Below, in pieces: positions 10,463 through 19,640 of a stretch of 64,000 bases of DNA. Each line of letters begins with the position of its first letter. The stretch's first letter is position 1. Below the pieces are notes generated by a model. The model ran no database searches and had not been told where the DNA came from. It saw only the letters and a program-made list of their open reading frames with translations. The DNA comes from Allobosea sp. UNC402CLCol (GTDB lineage Bacteria > Pseudomonadota > Alphaproteobacteria > Rhizobiales > Beijerinckiaceae), in contig NZ_JQJJ01000013.1 of the NCBI RefSeq assembly GCF_000745475.1, positions 1 to 64,000 of the forward strand, in the 5' to 3' direction. Position numbers and translations under genes: made by a program.

Positions 10463-12190
10463 TCACCCGCCCGAATGCGGGGCGGGGATGAGCGTGGCCG
10501 GCGTCTCGCGATTGCGCGCCGCTTCCTTGGTCTCGCGCAGGCGGCTCTCGCGCAACTCGTTGGCGCTCTCCAGGATCGGGTAAGCGATCGAGACGATGTG
10601 GCCGTGGATGCGCTTGAGGTCGCGGATGATGTCGAGATGGATCGCGCTGGTCTCGATCGATTCCGGCCGGCCCGAGCGCAGGCGCTGGAAATGGCTGTCG
10701 GTGGCGCGCCGCTCGGCCTCGCGCATCGCCGCCTTGTCGGCGAAGAGCTGGCGGGCGAGCACGAGGTCGCGCGTCGCGAAGACGTTGAGCGCCAGCGCCA
10801 GCGCCGAGGCGACGCGGTGATGGAACTCGCGGATCTCGGCCAGCCCCTCGGGCGAGAAGGAGTAGCGCTTGCGGATCTTCTTCTCGGCGAGCTCGCGCAG
10901 GTTCTTGTCGATGACGTCGCCGATATGCTCGAGATTGGTGATCAGCGTGACGATCTCGAACAGGCGGCGGCTTTCCTCGTCGGTCAGCTCGTTGCGCGAG
11001 ACCTTGACCAGATAGAGCTTGATCGACTCATGGATGGTGTCGACGCCGTCATCGGCCCGGGCGATGGCGCGGGAGAGCTTGAGTTCGTCCTTCTCCAGCA
11101 GCGTCATGGTGTCGCGCAGCATCGACTCGACCCGGTCACCGAGGCGCAGCGCCTCGCGCATCGCGCCGCCGAGCGCCTCGGTCGGGCTGTCCAGCGCATT
11201 GGGGTCGAGATAGCGCGGCGTCACCGCCTCGCCCTTCTCCTCCTTGCCGGGCATGAAGCGCTCGACCAGCCCCGAGATGGGCTTGACGAAGGGCAGGAAG
11301 ATCAGCGCGCCGACGAAGTTCAGCGCGACATGGAACTCGATGGCGAGGCGCGAGCCCGACGGAGACAGGCCGAGCAGCCAGCCCGAGAGCGGGCCGACGA
11401 AGGGCAGCACGGCGAGCGCCAGCAGGAGCCGGGTCAGCAGGTTGCCGACGGCGGCGCGACGCTGGGCGGCCGGCGCGCCAAGCTGGTCCAGCACCGGGAT
11501 CAGCGCATTGCCGAGATTGGCGCCGATGACCAGCGTCAGCGCGGTTGCCGGCGGGAACAGGCCCGAGGCGGCGAAGGTCGCGATCATCAGGATGACCGCG
11601 ATGCTGGAATGGACCAGCCAGGTCGCGGCGATGGCGACGAGCATACCGAGCAGCGGCTCGGAACCGATGGCCCCGAGGACGACGCGGAAGGTCGGCGACC
11701 GGGCGAGCGGCGCGGCGGCGGCGTTGAGCTCGATCAGCGCCAGCAGGATGAGGCCGATCCCGACGAGGACGCGGCCGATATTGCGCGGCCGTTCCATCGC
11801 CTCGCTGGAGAGATACATCGCGACGCCGATGGCGACGCAGAGCCCCCAGAGCCAGCCCAGATCCATCGAGATCACGAAAGCGGCGAGCGCCGTGCCGAGA
11901 TTGGCGCCGAGAAGGACGGCGAGCGCCATCGCCGGCACGATCAGCGCCTGCCCAGCAAAGGAGGAGACCAGCAGCGTCGTCGCGGTCGAGCTCTGCAGCA
12001 CCATGGTCACGGCGATGCCGCTGCCGAAGGCGGCGAAGCGATTGCGCGTGAAACTCTGCAACGCATGCCTGAGCTGCGAGCCGAAGGCGCGCATCGCGCC
12101 CGTTCGGACCAATCTGACCGCCCAGATCAGCAGCGCGACGCCGCCGGCCAGATGGATCAGGATGGTGGTTGCGCTCTCGCTCGCGTTCAT
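10463..12190 (-). CDS. Na/Pi cotransporter family protein with PhoU-like domain
   Basis: A 575-residue membrane protein of the NptA/YjbB type. The first 310 residues or so contain about eight hydrophobic segments and two inverted PNaS repeats, marked by VLQSSTATTLL and LVHSSIAVILM, the paired Q/H-SS motifs of the family. The last 230 residues are helical and charged and resemble PhoU, with the segment LEHIGDVIDKNL. Relatives move phosphate with sodium, often outward, to relieve excess phosphate. A plausible promoter lies upstream (12234-12262); I see no Pho box. Confidence 0.9.
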   Translation of the reverse strand: MNASESATTILIHLAGGVALLIWAVRLVRTGAMRAFGSQLRHALQSFTRNRFAAFGSGIAVTMVLQSSTATTLLVSSFAGQALIVPAMALAVLLGANLGTALAAFVISMDLGWLWGLCVAIGVAMYLSSEAMERPRNIGRVLVGIGLILLALIELNAAAAPLARSPTFRVVLGAIGSEPLLGMLVAIAATWLVHSSIAVILMIATFAASGLFPPATALTLVIGANLGNALIPVLDQLGAPAAQRRAAVGNLLTRLLLALAVLPFVGPLSGWLLGLSPSGSRLAIEFHVALNFVGALIFLPFVKPISGLVERFMPGKEEKGEAVTPRYLDPNALDSPTEALGGAMREALRLGDRVESMLRDTMTLLEKDELKLSRAIARADDGVDTIHESIKLYLVKVSRNELTDEESRRLFEIVTLITNLEHIGDVIDKNLRELAEKKIRKRYSFSPEGLAEIREFHHRVASALALALNVFATRDLVLARQLFADKAAMREAERRATDSHFQRLRSGRPESIETSAIHLDIIRDLKRIHGHIVSIAYPILESANELRESRLRETKEAARNRETPATLIPAPHSGG

Positions 12191-12233
12191 TTCGGTGCGG
12201 TCTTTCTCCGGTTTGGGATTGAAATATCTGCCG

Positions 12234-12262
12234 AATCTATCAATTTTTGATTAGCCGGCCAA
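12234..12262 (-). promoter_or_regulatory. possible sigma70 promoter for the Na/Pi gene
   Basis: On the minus strand TTGGCC (12262-12257), a 17-base spacer and TAGATT (12239-12234) lie about 45 bases before the ATG at 12190. Both boxes match four of six consensus bases. The region 12230-12290 is A+T-rich, unlike its surroundings. The call rests on pattern alone. Confidence 0.35.
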
Positions 12263-12346
12263 CTGATATCTCGCAAAAAAGTGCCCATAATGAGATCACC
12301 GGAATTGTGATCCGGGCAGGCGAAATCCGGGCTTTCGGCGGCGGAA

Positions 12347-13414
12347 TCAGGCTGGTGGGATCAGCGTCACCCCCGACTCGGCAAAGGAGACCGCGACGGG
12401 CGCTCCCGGTTCCAGCATCGTGCGGGCGCCATACTGGACGACGAACAGCTCGCCGATTTCGGTTTCGACCATGACGTCGAGGTGATTGCCGAGATAGGCG
12501 CATTTGCTGATCTTGCCCGGCAGCGAGGCCGGGCCTGCGGTGCCGGACAGCAGCAGCGCCTCGGGGCGGATCGCGACCTTGGCCGGGCCGGGGCCGAGAT
12601 CGCGGGCGGGCAGCGAAATCATGGCGGAGCCGATCGCGACCTCGGCGCGGCCGCCCGCCACGGATTTCACGGTCACCCCGACCAGATTGGCGTCGCCGAT
12701 GAAATCCGCGACGAAGGCATTGGCCGGCTGCTCATAGAGCTCGCGCGGCGCGCCTTCCTGCGCGATCCGCGAATTCGACATCACGATGATGCGGTCGGAG
12801 ACCGCCAGCGCCTCCTCCTGGTCATGGGTGACATAGGCGACGGTCAGGTTGAGGTCCTGCTGCAGTTCGCGGATCTCCTCGCGGACGCGGCGGCGCAGCT
12901 TGGCGTCGAGATTGGAGAGCGGCTCGTCGAAGAGCAGCACCTGCGGCTCCAGCACGAGGGCGCGGGCGACCGCGACGCGCTGCTGCTGGCCGCCGGAGAG
13001 CTCGGAGGGATAGCGGTTTTCGAAGCCCTTCAGGCCGACCAGCGCCAGCTTCTCCAGCGCCATCTGCTTCGCCTGCTCCTTGCCGAGCCCCTTCACGGTG
13101 GGGCCATAGGCGGCGTTCTCGAGCACGCTCATATGCGGGAACAGCGCATAGGACTGGAAGACCATCGAGACGTCGCGGTCGGCGGCCGAGAGCTTGGTGA
13201 CGTCCTTGCCGCCGATCAGGATCTGGCCCTCGCTGGCGATCTCGAGGCCCGCGATCATGCGCAAGGTCGTGGTCTTGCCGCAGCCGGAGGGGCCGAGCAG
13301 CGTGACGAGCTTGCCGGCTTCGATGGTGAAATTGACGTTGTCGACCGCCGTCACGGCGCCGTAGCGCATCGAGACATTGCGGAATTCAACGGAAGCGGGG
13401 CCGGCCTTCGTCAA
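12347..13414 (-). CDS. ABC transporter ATPase, AfuC/FbpC/PotA-like
   Basis: The 355-residue ATP-hydrolysing subunit of the neighbouring importer. It has Walker A GPSGCGKTT at 41-49, signature LSGGQQQR at 139-146, Walker B LLFDEP at 160-165 and the switch histidine in VTHDQEEA. A C-terminal TOBE-type extension (from about residue 240) places it in the CUT1/iron/spermidine class. Its start overlaps the permease stop by four bases (ATGA arrangement), so the two are translationally coupled. It is the last gene of an operon that begins at 19640. The binding protein and the enzyme genes argue for a sugar-phosphate or polyol-phosphate substrate rather than iron. Confidence 0.9.
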   Translation of the reverse strand: MTKAGPASVEFRNVSMRYGAVTAVDNVNFTIEAGKLVTLLGPSGCGKTTTLRMIAGLEIASEGQILIGGKDVTKLSAADRDVSMVFQSYALFPHMSVLENAAYGPTVKGLGKEQAKQMALEKLALVGLKGFENRYPSELSGGQQQRVAVARALVLEPQVLLFDEPLSNLDAKLRRRVREEIRELQQDLNLTVAYVTHDQEEALAVSDRIIVMSNSRIAQEGAPRELYEQPANAFVADFIGDANLVGVTVKSVAGGRAEVAIGSAMISLPARDLGPGPAKVAIRPEALLLSGTAGPASLPGKISKCAYLGNHLDVMVETEIGELFVVQYGARTMLEPGAPVAVSFAESGVTLIPPA

Positions 13415-15627
13415 CTTGCTGCTCCCTGGGTGATGGGGTTGGAGACCGAGCTGGACAGCGCGACGATCTTGCGCCGGCCGAGCTTGCGCTCGCCGACGAG
13501 GAACTGGATCAGCGCGATGCCAAAGGCCATGAAAAGGATGAGCGCCGAGGAATAGGCGATGGCGAGGCCGAACTCGCCGGCCTCGACGCGCCCGACGATA
13601 TAGGCGGTAGAGAGGTTGTACTCGGCCGAGACGAGGAAGATCACGGCGCTGACCGCCGTCATCGAGCGCACGAAGCTGTAGACCAAGGCGGAAACCAGCG
13701 CCGGCTTCAGCAGCGGCAGCACGACGCGCCAGAGCGTCGTGAAGCTGCGGGCGCGCAAGGTGGTCGAGGCCTCGTCCAGGCTCTTGTCGATCTGCGACAG
13801 GCCGGCGATGCCGGAGCGCACGCCGACCGGCATGTTGCGGAAGACGAAGGCGATGATGAGGATCAGGCCGGTGCCGGTGATCTCGATCGGTGGCACGTTA
13901 AAGGCGAGGATATAGGCGACGCCGAGCACCGTGCCGGGAATGGCGAAGGAGAGCATCGTCGCGAATTCGAGTGCGCCGCGCCCGCGGAAGCGCTGCCGCG
14001 TCAGCAGATAGGCGGTGAGCAGCCCGATCAGCGCCGTCAGCGGCGCCGAGATCGCCGCGACCTTCACCGTGGTGAAGAAGGAGGACCAGGCCGAGCCCTC
14101 GAAGAAGATGCCGTTGCTGAAGTCGATGGCGAAGCCGGTGCGGTAATGCTCCAGCGTCGGGGTGAAGTCGCGGCCCATATTGCGAACGAAGCCGCCGATC
14201 AGGATGACCACATAGATGACGACGGTGAGCGCGACCCAGGGCACGATCGCCGCCGTGGCGAGCCAGGAGACGCGGCGCGGCAGCGGGGTCGGCAGGCCGG
14301 CATCGCCCTTGCCGGTGACGGTGGTGTAGGATTTGTCGCCGAGCCAACGCTGCTGCACCCAGAAGGCACCAAGCGTGAAGGCGAGCAGGATGATGGCGAG
14401 CACCGCCGCCTGCCCCTGATTGTAGGAGGCGCCGACCACCGCGAAGAAGATCTTGGTCGAGAGCACCTCGAAATTGCCGCCGAGCACCAGCGGATTGCCG
14501 AAATCGGCCATGCTCTCGACGAAGCCGAGCAGGAAGGCATTGGCGATGCCCGGCCTGAGCAGCGGCCAGGTCACCGTGCGGAAGGTCTGCCAGCGCTTGG
14601 CGCCGAGCGTCTGCGAGGCTTCCTCCAGGCTCGGGCTGATGCCCTGCACCACGCCGATCAGCACGAGGAAGGCGATCGGCGCGAAGGCCAGCACCTGCGC
14701 CAGCAGCACGCCGGGCAGACCGTAGAGCCAGCGCGAGCGGGGAACCCCGAACCATTCATAGAGCAGGGTCGAGGCCGCGCCGGCGCGGCCGAAGAGCAGG
14801 ATCAGCGCGAGGCCGATGACGAAGGGCGGGGTGATGATCGGCAGCACCGTCAGCGCCCGCATGATGCGCTTGCCGGGCATGCCGGTGCGCAGGATCAAAA
14901 GCGCGCAGGCCAAGCCCAGCAAGGTGGTGATGACGCCGCAGAGCACGGCGAGGACCAGCGTGTTCCAGGCGACGCCGCAATTGGTGTTGCTGGTGACGCA
15001 GCCGAGCCCCCAGATCGAGGCATCGAGGAAGCGCGCGAGGAAGGCGGCGGGCGCGAAAGTGCCGTCCGCTTCGATCAGTGCGCTCTTCAGGATGATCCAG
15101 ACCGGGAAGAAGATGAACAGGCCGATCAGCAGGATGACGATGCCGATCGAGGAGGTCGTGAAGAGGTCGCCGCGGCAAATCCCGCGATAGGCGAGCCCGT
15201 GGCAGAGCAGCAGCAGCAATGCGAGCAGCGTCAGGAAGCCGCCGCCGCCCATGCCGCGCTGGGCCGCGCCCGCTCCGCCCAACAGAGCGGCGAGCCAGGG
15301 AATGCCCTGGTCCTTGAGCACGATGGCGAAGGCCTGGGCGAAGAACAGGAGCATGCCGAGCAGGCCCGCCCCGATCAGCACCTTCGCCGCCCGTCCACGG
15401 TCGGCGCTGCCCATGAAGGCGGTCGCGACCGCAAGGGCGATGCCCACCGGCAGGAGCCAGGGCGCCTGTCCCGAGAGCGCGAGCGCCAGCGCGCTGCCGG
15501 CCTTGCCGAACGGATATCCCGCAAGCCAGCCGAGATCGGTCAGGCCCATGCCCTCGACGAGATACCAGGGCATCAGCGCATAGCCGATCCAGCCGATCAG
15601 CAGCACGAGTCGCGTCGCCGGTGCCAT
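13411..15627 (-). CDS. two-domain ABC transporter permease, AfuB/FbpB-like
   Basis: A fused double permease of 738 residues. Both halves carry the inner-membrane permease signature: EASQTLGAKRWQTFRTVTWP in the first half and DEASTTLRARSFTTLWRVVL in the second. A hydrophobic N-terminal extension of about 150 residues precedes the first domain. I prefer ATG 15627, preceded by GGGCAAGG, over GTG 15645. Fused permeases of this length occur in FbpB and in AfuB of the hexose-phosphate importer. It lies 229 bases behind the binding-protein gene, with a compound repeat in the gap. Confidence 0.88.
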   Translation of the reverse strand: MAPATRLVLLIGWIGYALMPWYLVEGMGLTDLGWLAGYPFGKAGSALALALSGQAPWLLPVGIALAVATAFMGSADRGRAAKVLIGAGLLGMLLFFAQAFAIVLKDQGIPWLAALLGGAGAAQRGMGGGGFLTLLALLLLLCHGLAYRGICRGDLFTTSSIGIVILLIGLFIFFPVWIILKSALIEADGTFAPAAFLARFLDASIWGLGCVTSNTNCGVAWNTLVLAVLCGVITTLLGLACALLILRTGMPGKRIMRALTVLPIITPPFVIGLALILLFGRAGAASTLLYEWFGVPRSRWLYGLPGVLLAQVLAFAPIAFLVLIGVVQGISPSLEEASQTLGAKRWQTFRTVTWPLLRPGIANAFLLGFVESMADFGNPLVLGGNFEVLSTKIFFAVVGASYNQGQAAVLAIILLAFTLGAFWVQQRWLGDKSYTTVTGKGDAGLPTPLPRRVSWLATAAIVPWVALTVVIYVVILIGGFVRNMGRDFTPTLEHYRTGFAIDFSNGIFFEGSAWSSFFTTVKVAAISAPLTALIGLLTAYLLTRQRFRGRGALEFATMLSFAIPGTVLGVAYILAFNVPPIEITGTGLILIIAFVFRNMPVGVRSGIAGLSQIDKSLDEASTTLRARSFTTLWRVVLPLLKPALVSALVYSFVRSMTAVSAVIFLVSAEYNLSTAYIVGRVEAGEFGLAIAYSSALILFMAFGIALIQFLVGERKLGRRKIVALSSSVSNPITQGAAS

Positions 15628-15707
15628 CCTTGCCCTGTCCCTCACTGCTTATTGCGGCCTAGCCGATTGTCTCGGTCTTGGCGGCCTTGGAACTTGTTCC
15701 GCGCTGG

Positions 15708-15814
15708 AACCACCTCGTCATCCCGGGCTTGACCCGGAATCCATCGAAGGGCGCAAGCGCTCTAGGGTGGATCCCGGATCTCCGCTTCGCTGCGTCCGGG
15801 ATGACGTCGTGGTT
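15708..15814. repeat. compound palindromic repeat inside the transporter operon
   Basis: Outer arms CGTCATCCCGG (15716-15726) and CCGGGATGACG (15796-15806) are perfect inverted copies. They are extended outward by AACCAC/GTGGTT with two mismatched bases between. Inside are CCGGG-CTTGA-CCCGG and a TCCGC/GCGTCC region. The whole element is about 107 bp and lies between the binding-protein and permease genes. It looks like a rhizobial RPE-type mosaic repeat; its orientation-independent hairpins could trim or stabilise the transcript. Confidence 0.7.
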
Positions 15815-15856
15815 CGGGAGGAAAGCCGTGCAGGCTTTCGCCTTACTTGGGCAGCC

Positions 15857-16894
15857 TTACTTCGGCAGCGCCTTCACTTCCTTGTCCCACTTCGCGAGCA
15901 GGCGGTTGCGCTCGGCCGAGGAGCCGTATTTCACGAAGTCGTAGTTGATGAGCTTCATCTCGCTCATCTTCGGGGCCTGGGCCGGCACCGGCGCGTTCTT
16001 GTTCGACGGCACCTGATAGGACTTCGCGGGAGCGCCGAGCGCCTGGGCGGCCGGGGTCAGAGCCCAGTCGTAGAACTTCTTGGCGTTGTCGAGGTTGCGC
16101 GCGCCCTTGACGATCGACATCGAGCCGATCTCGTAGCCCGTGCCCTCACAAGGCGCGACCGGCTTGATCGGGTCGCCCTGCACGGCGAAGACCACCGCGT
16201 CATGGATGAAGACGATGCCGACCGCCGTCTCGCCGAGGCTCGCGGCCTTGGCCGGCGCCGCGCCTGACTTGGTGTACTGGCTGACGTTCTTGTGCAGGGC
16301 CTTGAGGTAGTCGAAGCCCTTCTCCTCGCCCATGAGCTGAACGACGGTGGCGAGCAGGTTATAGGCCGTGCCCGAGGAGTTGGGATCGGCGACCTGGACG
16401 TCGTCCTTGAGCTTGGCGTTGAGCAGATCGGCCCAGCATTTCGGCTCGGGGATGCCCTTCGCCTTGATCTGCTCGGTGTTGTAGCCGAAGCCGAGCGCGC
16501 CGGCATAGATGCCGATGGTGCGCTTGTTCGCGGCCTTCCACTGATTCAGTGCCCAGTCGTTGAGGTCCTTATTCGCGGGCGATTCGTATTCGGTCGTCAG
16601 CCCTTCCTCGGCGGCCTGCAGATGCGGGTCGCCGGTGCCGCCCCACCAGATGTCGCCGCGCGGATTCGAGGACTCGGCCTTGAGCTGGGCATAGATCTCG
16701 CCCGCCGATTTGCGGGTCATCGCGACCTTGATGCCGGTCTCCTTCTCGAAGGCGGTCGACATGGCGCGGCACCATTCCTCCTGGACGCCGCAATACATGA
16801 CGAGCGACCCCTGAGCGCGGGCCGGTGTCGCGGCAAAGGCCGCGGTGGCGATGGCGGCGAAAAGCCCCGCCTTGAGCCAGGATTTCGACTGCAT
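15857..16894 (-). CDS. periplasmic binding protein, AfuA-like
   Basis: A 345-residue secreted solute-binding protein. Residues 1-27 are a Sec signal peptide (basic start, hydrophobic core, ARA-QG cleavage site). The mature part is a ferric-type/AfuA-type fold: SLVMYCGVQEEWCRAMSTAF at its start, then GDIWWGGTGDPHLQA and GTGYEIGSM. It lacks the adjacent Tyr-Tyr pair that holds iron in FbpA. AfuA of Actinobacillus binds hexose phosphates, and here phosphatase and polyol dehydrogenase genes lie just upstream, so a phosphorylated sugar or inositol phosphate is my preferred ligand. The ATG follows a strong GGGAGG site. A separate promoter in the 104-base gap before it is possible. Confidence 0.82.
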   Translation of the reverse strand: MQSKSWLKAGLFAAIATAAFAATPARAQGSLVMYCGVQEEWCRAMSTAFEKETGIKVAMTRKSAGEIYAQLKAESSNPRGDIWWGGTGDPHLQAAEEGLTTEYESPANKDLNDWALNQWKAANKRTIGIYAGALGFGYNTEQIKAKGIPEPKCWADLLNAKLKDDVQVADPNSSGTAYNLLATVVQLMGEEKGFDYLKALHKNVSQYTKSGAAPAKAASLGETAVGIVFIHDAVVFAVQGDPIKPVAPCEGTGYEIGSMSIVKGARNLDNAKKFYDWALTPAAQALGAPAKSYQVPSNKNAPVPAQAPKMSEMKLINYDFVKYGSSAERNRLLAKWDKEVKALPK

Positions 16895-16998
16895 GATAAC
16901 CTCCCTGATTGTGTGGACCGGCCTCTTACGTCCGGTTTTTGTGATTGTCGTGAAAGTGAAACGACTTGGCCGAAAAGGTCAACGATATAGCGTGCCGG

Positions 16999-17781
16999 CT
17001 AAACGATCCCGGTGATCTCCTTCAGAGCCGGTGCCAGAGCCGGCGTGCAGCACAGGATCGGATTGCCCTTGGCGATGCCTTCGCCGGCGAAGAAGTCATT
17101 GATATGGGCGCCGGCCTCCGAGGCGATGACGATGCCGGCCGCGACGTCCCAGGCGTTGATGTGCAATTCGGCATAGGCGTCGCTGCTGCCGTTCGCGACA
17201 TGGCAGAGGCCGAGCGTGCCCGAGCCGCCGCGCCGGACCGCCGCACCCGCCGCATAGCTGCGGCCGATGGTCTCGACATAGCGCTGCGCCGGGATACGGG
17301 TCGACCATCCCAGCTCGACCGAGGCGCGGGCGATGTCCGCACCGCCCGAGACCTTGATCGCATCGCCGTTGAGGGTCGCCCCGGCGCCGCGCCGGGCCGC
17401 ATAGACCTCGCCCAGCGCCGGTGCGGCGACGACACCGATCTCCGGCACCCGATCCGCCAGAAAGCCGATCGAGATGCACCAATTGCGGTCGCCATGGGCG
17501 AAATTTGCGGTGCCGTCGATCGGATCGAGAATCCAGACCGCGTCGGAGGCCTCGCCGCCGCCCTCCTCGCCGATGACGGAATCGTTCGGGAAGAGCGCGG
17601 AGAGGCGCTGGCGCAGGAAATCCTCGACCTTGCCGTCGGCGATGGTCAGCCAGTCCTGCGCGCCCTTCATGGTGGTGCCGAGCGATTCACGCTTGCTGAA
17701 ATAGCCCAGCGCCAGATGGCTCGCCTCGGCCGCGAGGCCGAGCGCCGCGTAATAGCGCAGATCGCGTTCCGCCGGGGTCAT
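16999..17781 (-). CDS. inositol monophosphatase family protein
   Basis: A 260-residue Mg-dependent phosphatase. All family metal-site motifs are present: GEEGGG, WILDPIDGTANF (DPIDGT) and INAWDVAAG (WDxAAG). Relatives remove phosphate from inositol monophosphates, fructose-1,6-bisphosphate, histidinol phosphate or PAP. Its start overlaps the stop of the IolG-like gene (TGATG), so the two are coupled, and an AfuABC-like transporter follows. I infer that it dephosphorylates the imported compound in the cytoplasm before oxidation. Substrate cannot be fixed from sequence. Confidence 0.9.
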   Translation of the reverse strand: MTPAERDLRYYAALGLAAEASHLALGYFSKRESLGTTMKGAQDWLTIADGKVEDFLRQRLSALFPNDSVIGEEGGGEASDAVWILDPIDGTANFAHGDRNWCISIGFLADRVPEIGVVAAPALGEVYAARRGAGATLNGDAIKVSGGADIARASVELGWSTRIPAQRYVETIGRSYAAGAAVRRGGSGTLGLCHVANGSSDAYAELHINAWDVAAGIVIASEAGAHINDFFAGEGIAKGNPILCCTPALAPALKEITGIV

Positions 17782-18779
17782 CAGTTCGCTCCCAGATCGA
17801 CGCGGACGGGCTTGCCGGTCTGCGCCGACTCGGTCGCGGCATCGGCGAGGATCTGCGCCTTCAAGCCATCGAGGCCGGTCGGAGACGGCGCGGCCTTGCC
17901 GTTGCAGGCAGCGATGAAGGCGTCGAGCTCGGCGCGATAGGCCGCGGCATAGCGCTCCAGGAAGAAGTTCTGCACCGGATCGGCGCGGAAACCCTGCCCG
18001 GTCGCGATCTCGACGGTGGTCTCGTGGATGTTGCCGGCGCGCAGCATGCCCTGCGAGCCGTGGACCTCGATGCGCTGGTCATAGCCGTAGGTGGCGCGGC
18101 GCGAGTTCGAGATCTGGGCGATCTTGCCCGAGGCCGTCTTCATGACAACGGCGGCGGTGTCGACATCGCCGGCCTCGCCGATCGCCTTGTCGACCAAGGC
18201 CGAGCCGAGCGCGAAGACCTCGACCGGCTCCTCGGCCAGGAGGAAGCGCGCCATGTCGAAATCATGGATCATCATGTCGCGGAAGAGCCCGCCCGAGCGC
18301 TTGACGTAATCGACCGGCGGCGGCGAAGGATCGCGCGAGATCACCGTGACGATCTCGATGGCGCCGGCCTCGCCCGCGCGCAGGCGCTTCTCCAGCGCCG
18401 CAAAGTTCGGATCGAAGCGGCGGTTGAAGCCGATCATCAGCGGCTTGCCGGATTTTTCGACCGTGGCGAGGCAGCGGCGGATGCGGGCGGCGTCGAGATC
18501 GACCGGCTTCTCGCAGAACACGGCCTTGCCGGCTGCGACCGCCTGCTCGATCAGGTCGGCATGGGTGTCGGTCGGGGTGCAGATCAGCACGGCGTCGATC
18601 GCCGGATCGGCGAGAATCGCCTCGGTGCTCGCAACCTTCGCGCCGGTGGCGGCAGCGAGCGAGGCGGCGGCCTCCGGCATCGCGTCGGTGACGGCGACAA
18701 GCTCGGCATCGCCGCGCGCGGCGACGTTCAGCCCGTGAATGCGCCCGATGCGGCCGGCGCCCAGCAATCCGATCTTCAT
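17781..18779 (-). CDS. Gfo/Idh/MocA oxidoreductase, inositol 2-dehydrogenase-like (IolG)
   Basis: A 332-residue NAD(P)-dependent dehydrogenase. The nucleotide-binding GAGRIG is at residues 7-12, the catalytic lysine motif CEKPVD follows at about 94, and the segment with SRDPSPPPVDYVKRSGG and MMIHDFDMAR carries the Asp and His expected in IolG. The later NSRRATYGYDQR is also IolG-like. I chose ATG 18779 (MKIGLL) over 18800. IolG oxidises myo-inositol to 2-keto-myo-inositol. With a phosphatase downstream and an IolR-type palindrome upstream, a polyol released from its phosphate is a likely substrate. Other sugars remain possible. Confidence 0.85.
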   Translation of the reverse strand: MKIGLLGAGRIGRIHGLNVAARGDAELVAVTDAMPEAAASLAAATGAKVASTEAILADPAIDAVLICTPTDTHADLIEQAVAAGKAVFCEKPVDLDAARIRRCLATVEKSGKPLMIGFNRRFDPNFAALEKRLRAGEAGAIEIVTVISRDPSPPPVDYVKRSGGLFRDMMIHDFDMARFLLAEEPVEVFALGSALVDKAIGEAGDVDTAAVVMKTASGKIAQISNSRRATYGYDQRIEVHGSQGMLRAGNIHETTVEIATGQGFRADPVQNFFLERYAAAYRAELDAFIAACNGKAAPSPTGLDGLKAQILADAATESAQTGKPVRVDLGAN

Positions 18780-18839
18780 GGTGTCTTCAAGTCCCGTCAT
18801 CGTTTCCGCAGCCGTCCTGCAGCGATCCGCCCCGGAGCG

Positions 18840-19640
18840 CTAGTCATGCGCGCCGAGAATATTCTGGTCGAAATCGATATTGGCTCCGGTCATCAGCCCG
18901 GATTCGTCGGAAGCGAGATAGGCCACCGCCTTGGCGACCTCGCGCGGATCGATCAGCCGGCCGAAAGGCTGGGAGGCCGAAGCTTCCTCCAGCCAGCCAT
19001 CCTTGGCGTCGTGGCGCAGCTTCATGATCGCGTCCTCGCCCGGCGTCGCCATCCAGCCGATATTGAGGCCGTTGCAGCGAATGCGGTGCTTGATGAGGCC
19101 GTAGGCGACGTTCTTCGTCAGCACGCCAAGCGCGCCCTTGGAGACGCTGTAGGCGGAGAGGAAGGGCTGGCCGCCATGGGCCGACATCGACTGGATGTTG
19201 ACGATCGCGCCCGCAATGCCCTGCCGGCGCATCAACCCGGCCGCATCCTGGATCAGGAAGAAGGGCGCCCGCAGATTGACCGCCATGATGCGCTCATAGA
19301 GCGCGGGCTCGGTGTCGAAGATCGTGCCGCGATCGGTGTCGCCGGCGGCGTTGACGAGAATGTCGAGCCGCCCGAAGGCCTTTTCCGCCGCCGGGACGAT
19401 CTGCCTGACGGCGTCGAGATCGGCGAGATCGACACGGTGGAAGAGCGCCTCGCAGCCCGCCGCGCGCAGGCTCGCGGCGACCGCCTCGCCGCGCGCGGCA
19501 TTGCGCCCGGTCAACAGGATGGCGCGGAGGCCGCGGCCGGCGAATTCATGGGCGATCGTCTCGCCGAGCCCCTGGCTGGCGCCGGTGACGATCGCGACCC
19601 GGCCCTCGAGGCTGCGGCTGAAACTTACGGCTTGCGGCAC
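18840..19640 (-). CDS. short-chain dehydrogenase/reductase
   Basis: A 266-residue classical SDR. It has the cofactor motif TGASQGLG at about 19-26, NAAG in the middle, and the catalytic Ser...Tyr-x3-Lys (SMSAHGG then YSVSK). The start is GTG at 19640, about 12 bases after an AGGGAG site. It is the first gene of the operon, 60 bases ahead of the IolG-like gene. A role in a second oxidation or reduction of the polyol is inferred from position; glucose/ribitol-type dehydrogenases are its nearest kin by eye. Confidence 0.88.
   Translation of the reverse strand: MPQAVSFSRSLEGRVAIVTGASQGLGETIAHEFAGRGLRAILLTGRNAARGEAVAASLRAAGCEALFHRVDLADLDAVRQIVPAAEKAFGRLDILVNAAGDTDRGTIFDTEPALYERIMAVNLRAPFFLIQDAAGLMRRQGIAGAIVNIQSMSAHGGQPFLSAYSVSKGALGVLTKNVAYGLIKHRIRCNGLNIGWMATPGEDAIMKLRHDAKDGWLEEASASQPFGRLIDPREVAKAVAYLASDESGLMTGANIDFDQNILGAHD

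Noticed and set aside
10475..12250. Plus-strand open frame of 591 codons opposite the Na/Pi gene
   Set aside because: It is antisense to a clear membrane protein and shows shadow-type composition.
14146..15732. Plus-strand open frame of 528 codons opposite the permease gene
   Set aside because: It is a charged, repeat-like translation antisense to a clear permease, with no ribosome site or domain.
15857..16894. Ferric-iron binding protein (FbpA)
   Set aside because: The fold is similar, but the adjacent Tyr-Tyr iron ligands are missing and the operon carries polyol and phosphatase genes.
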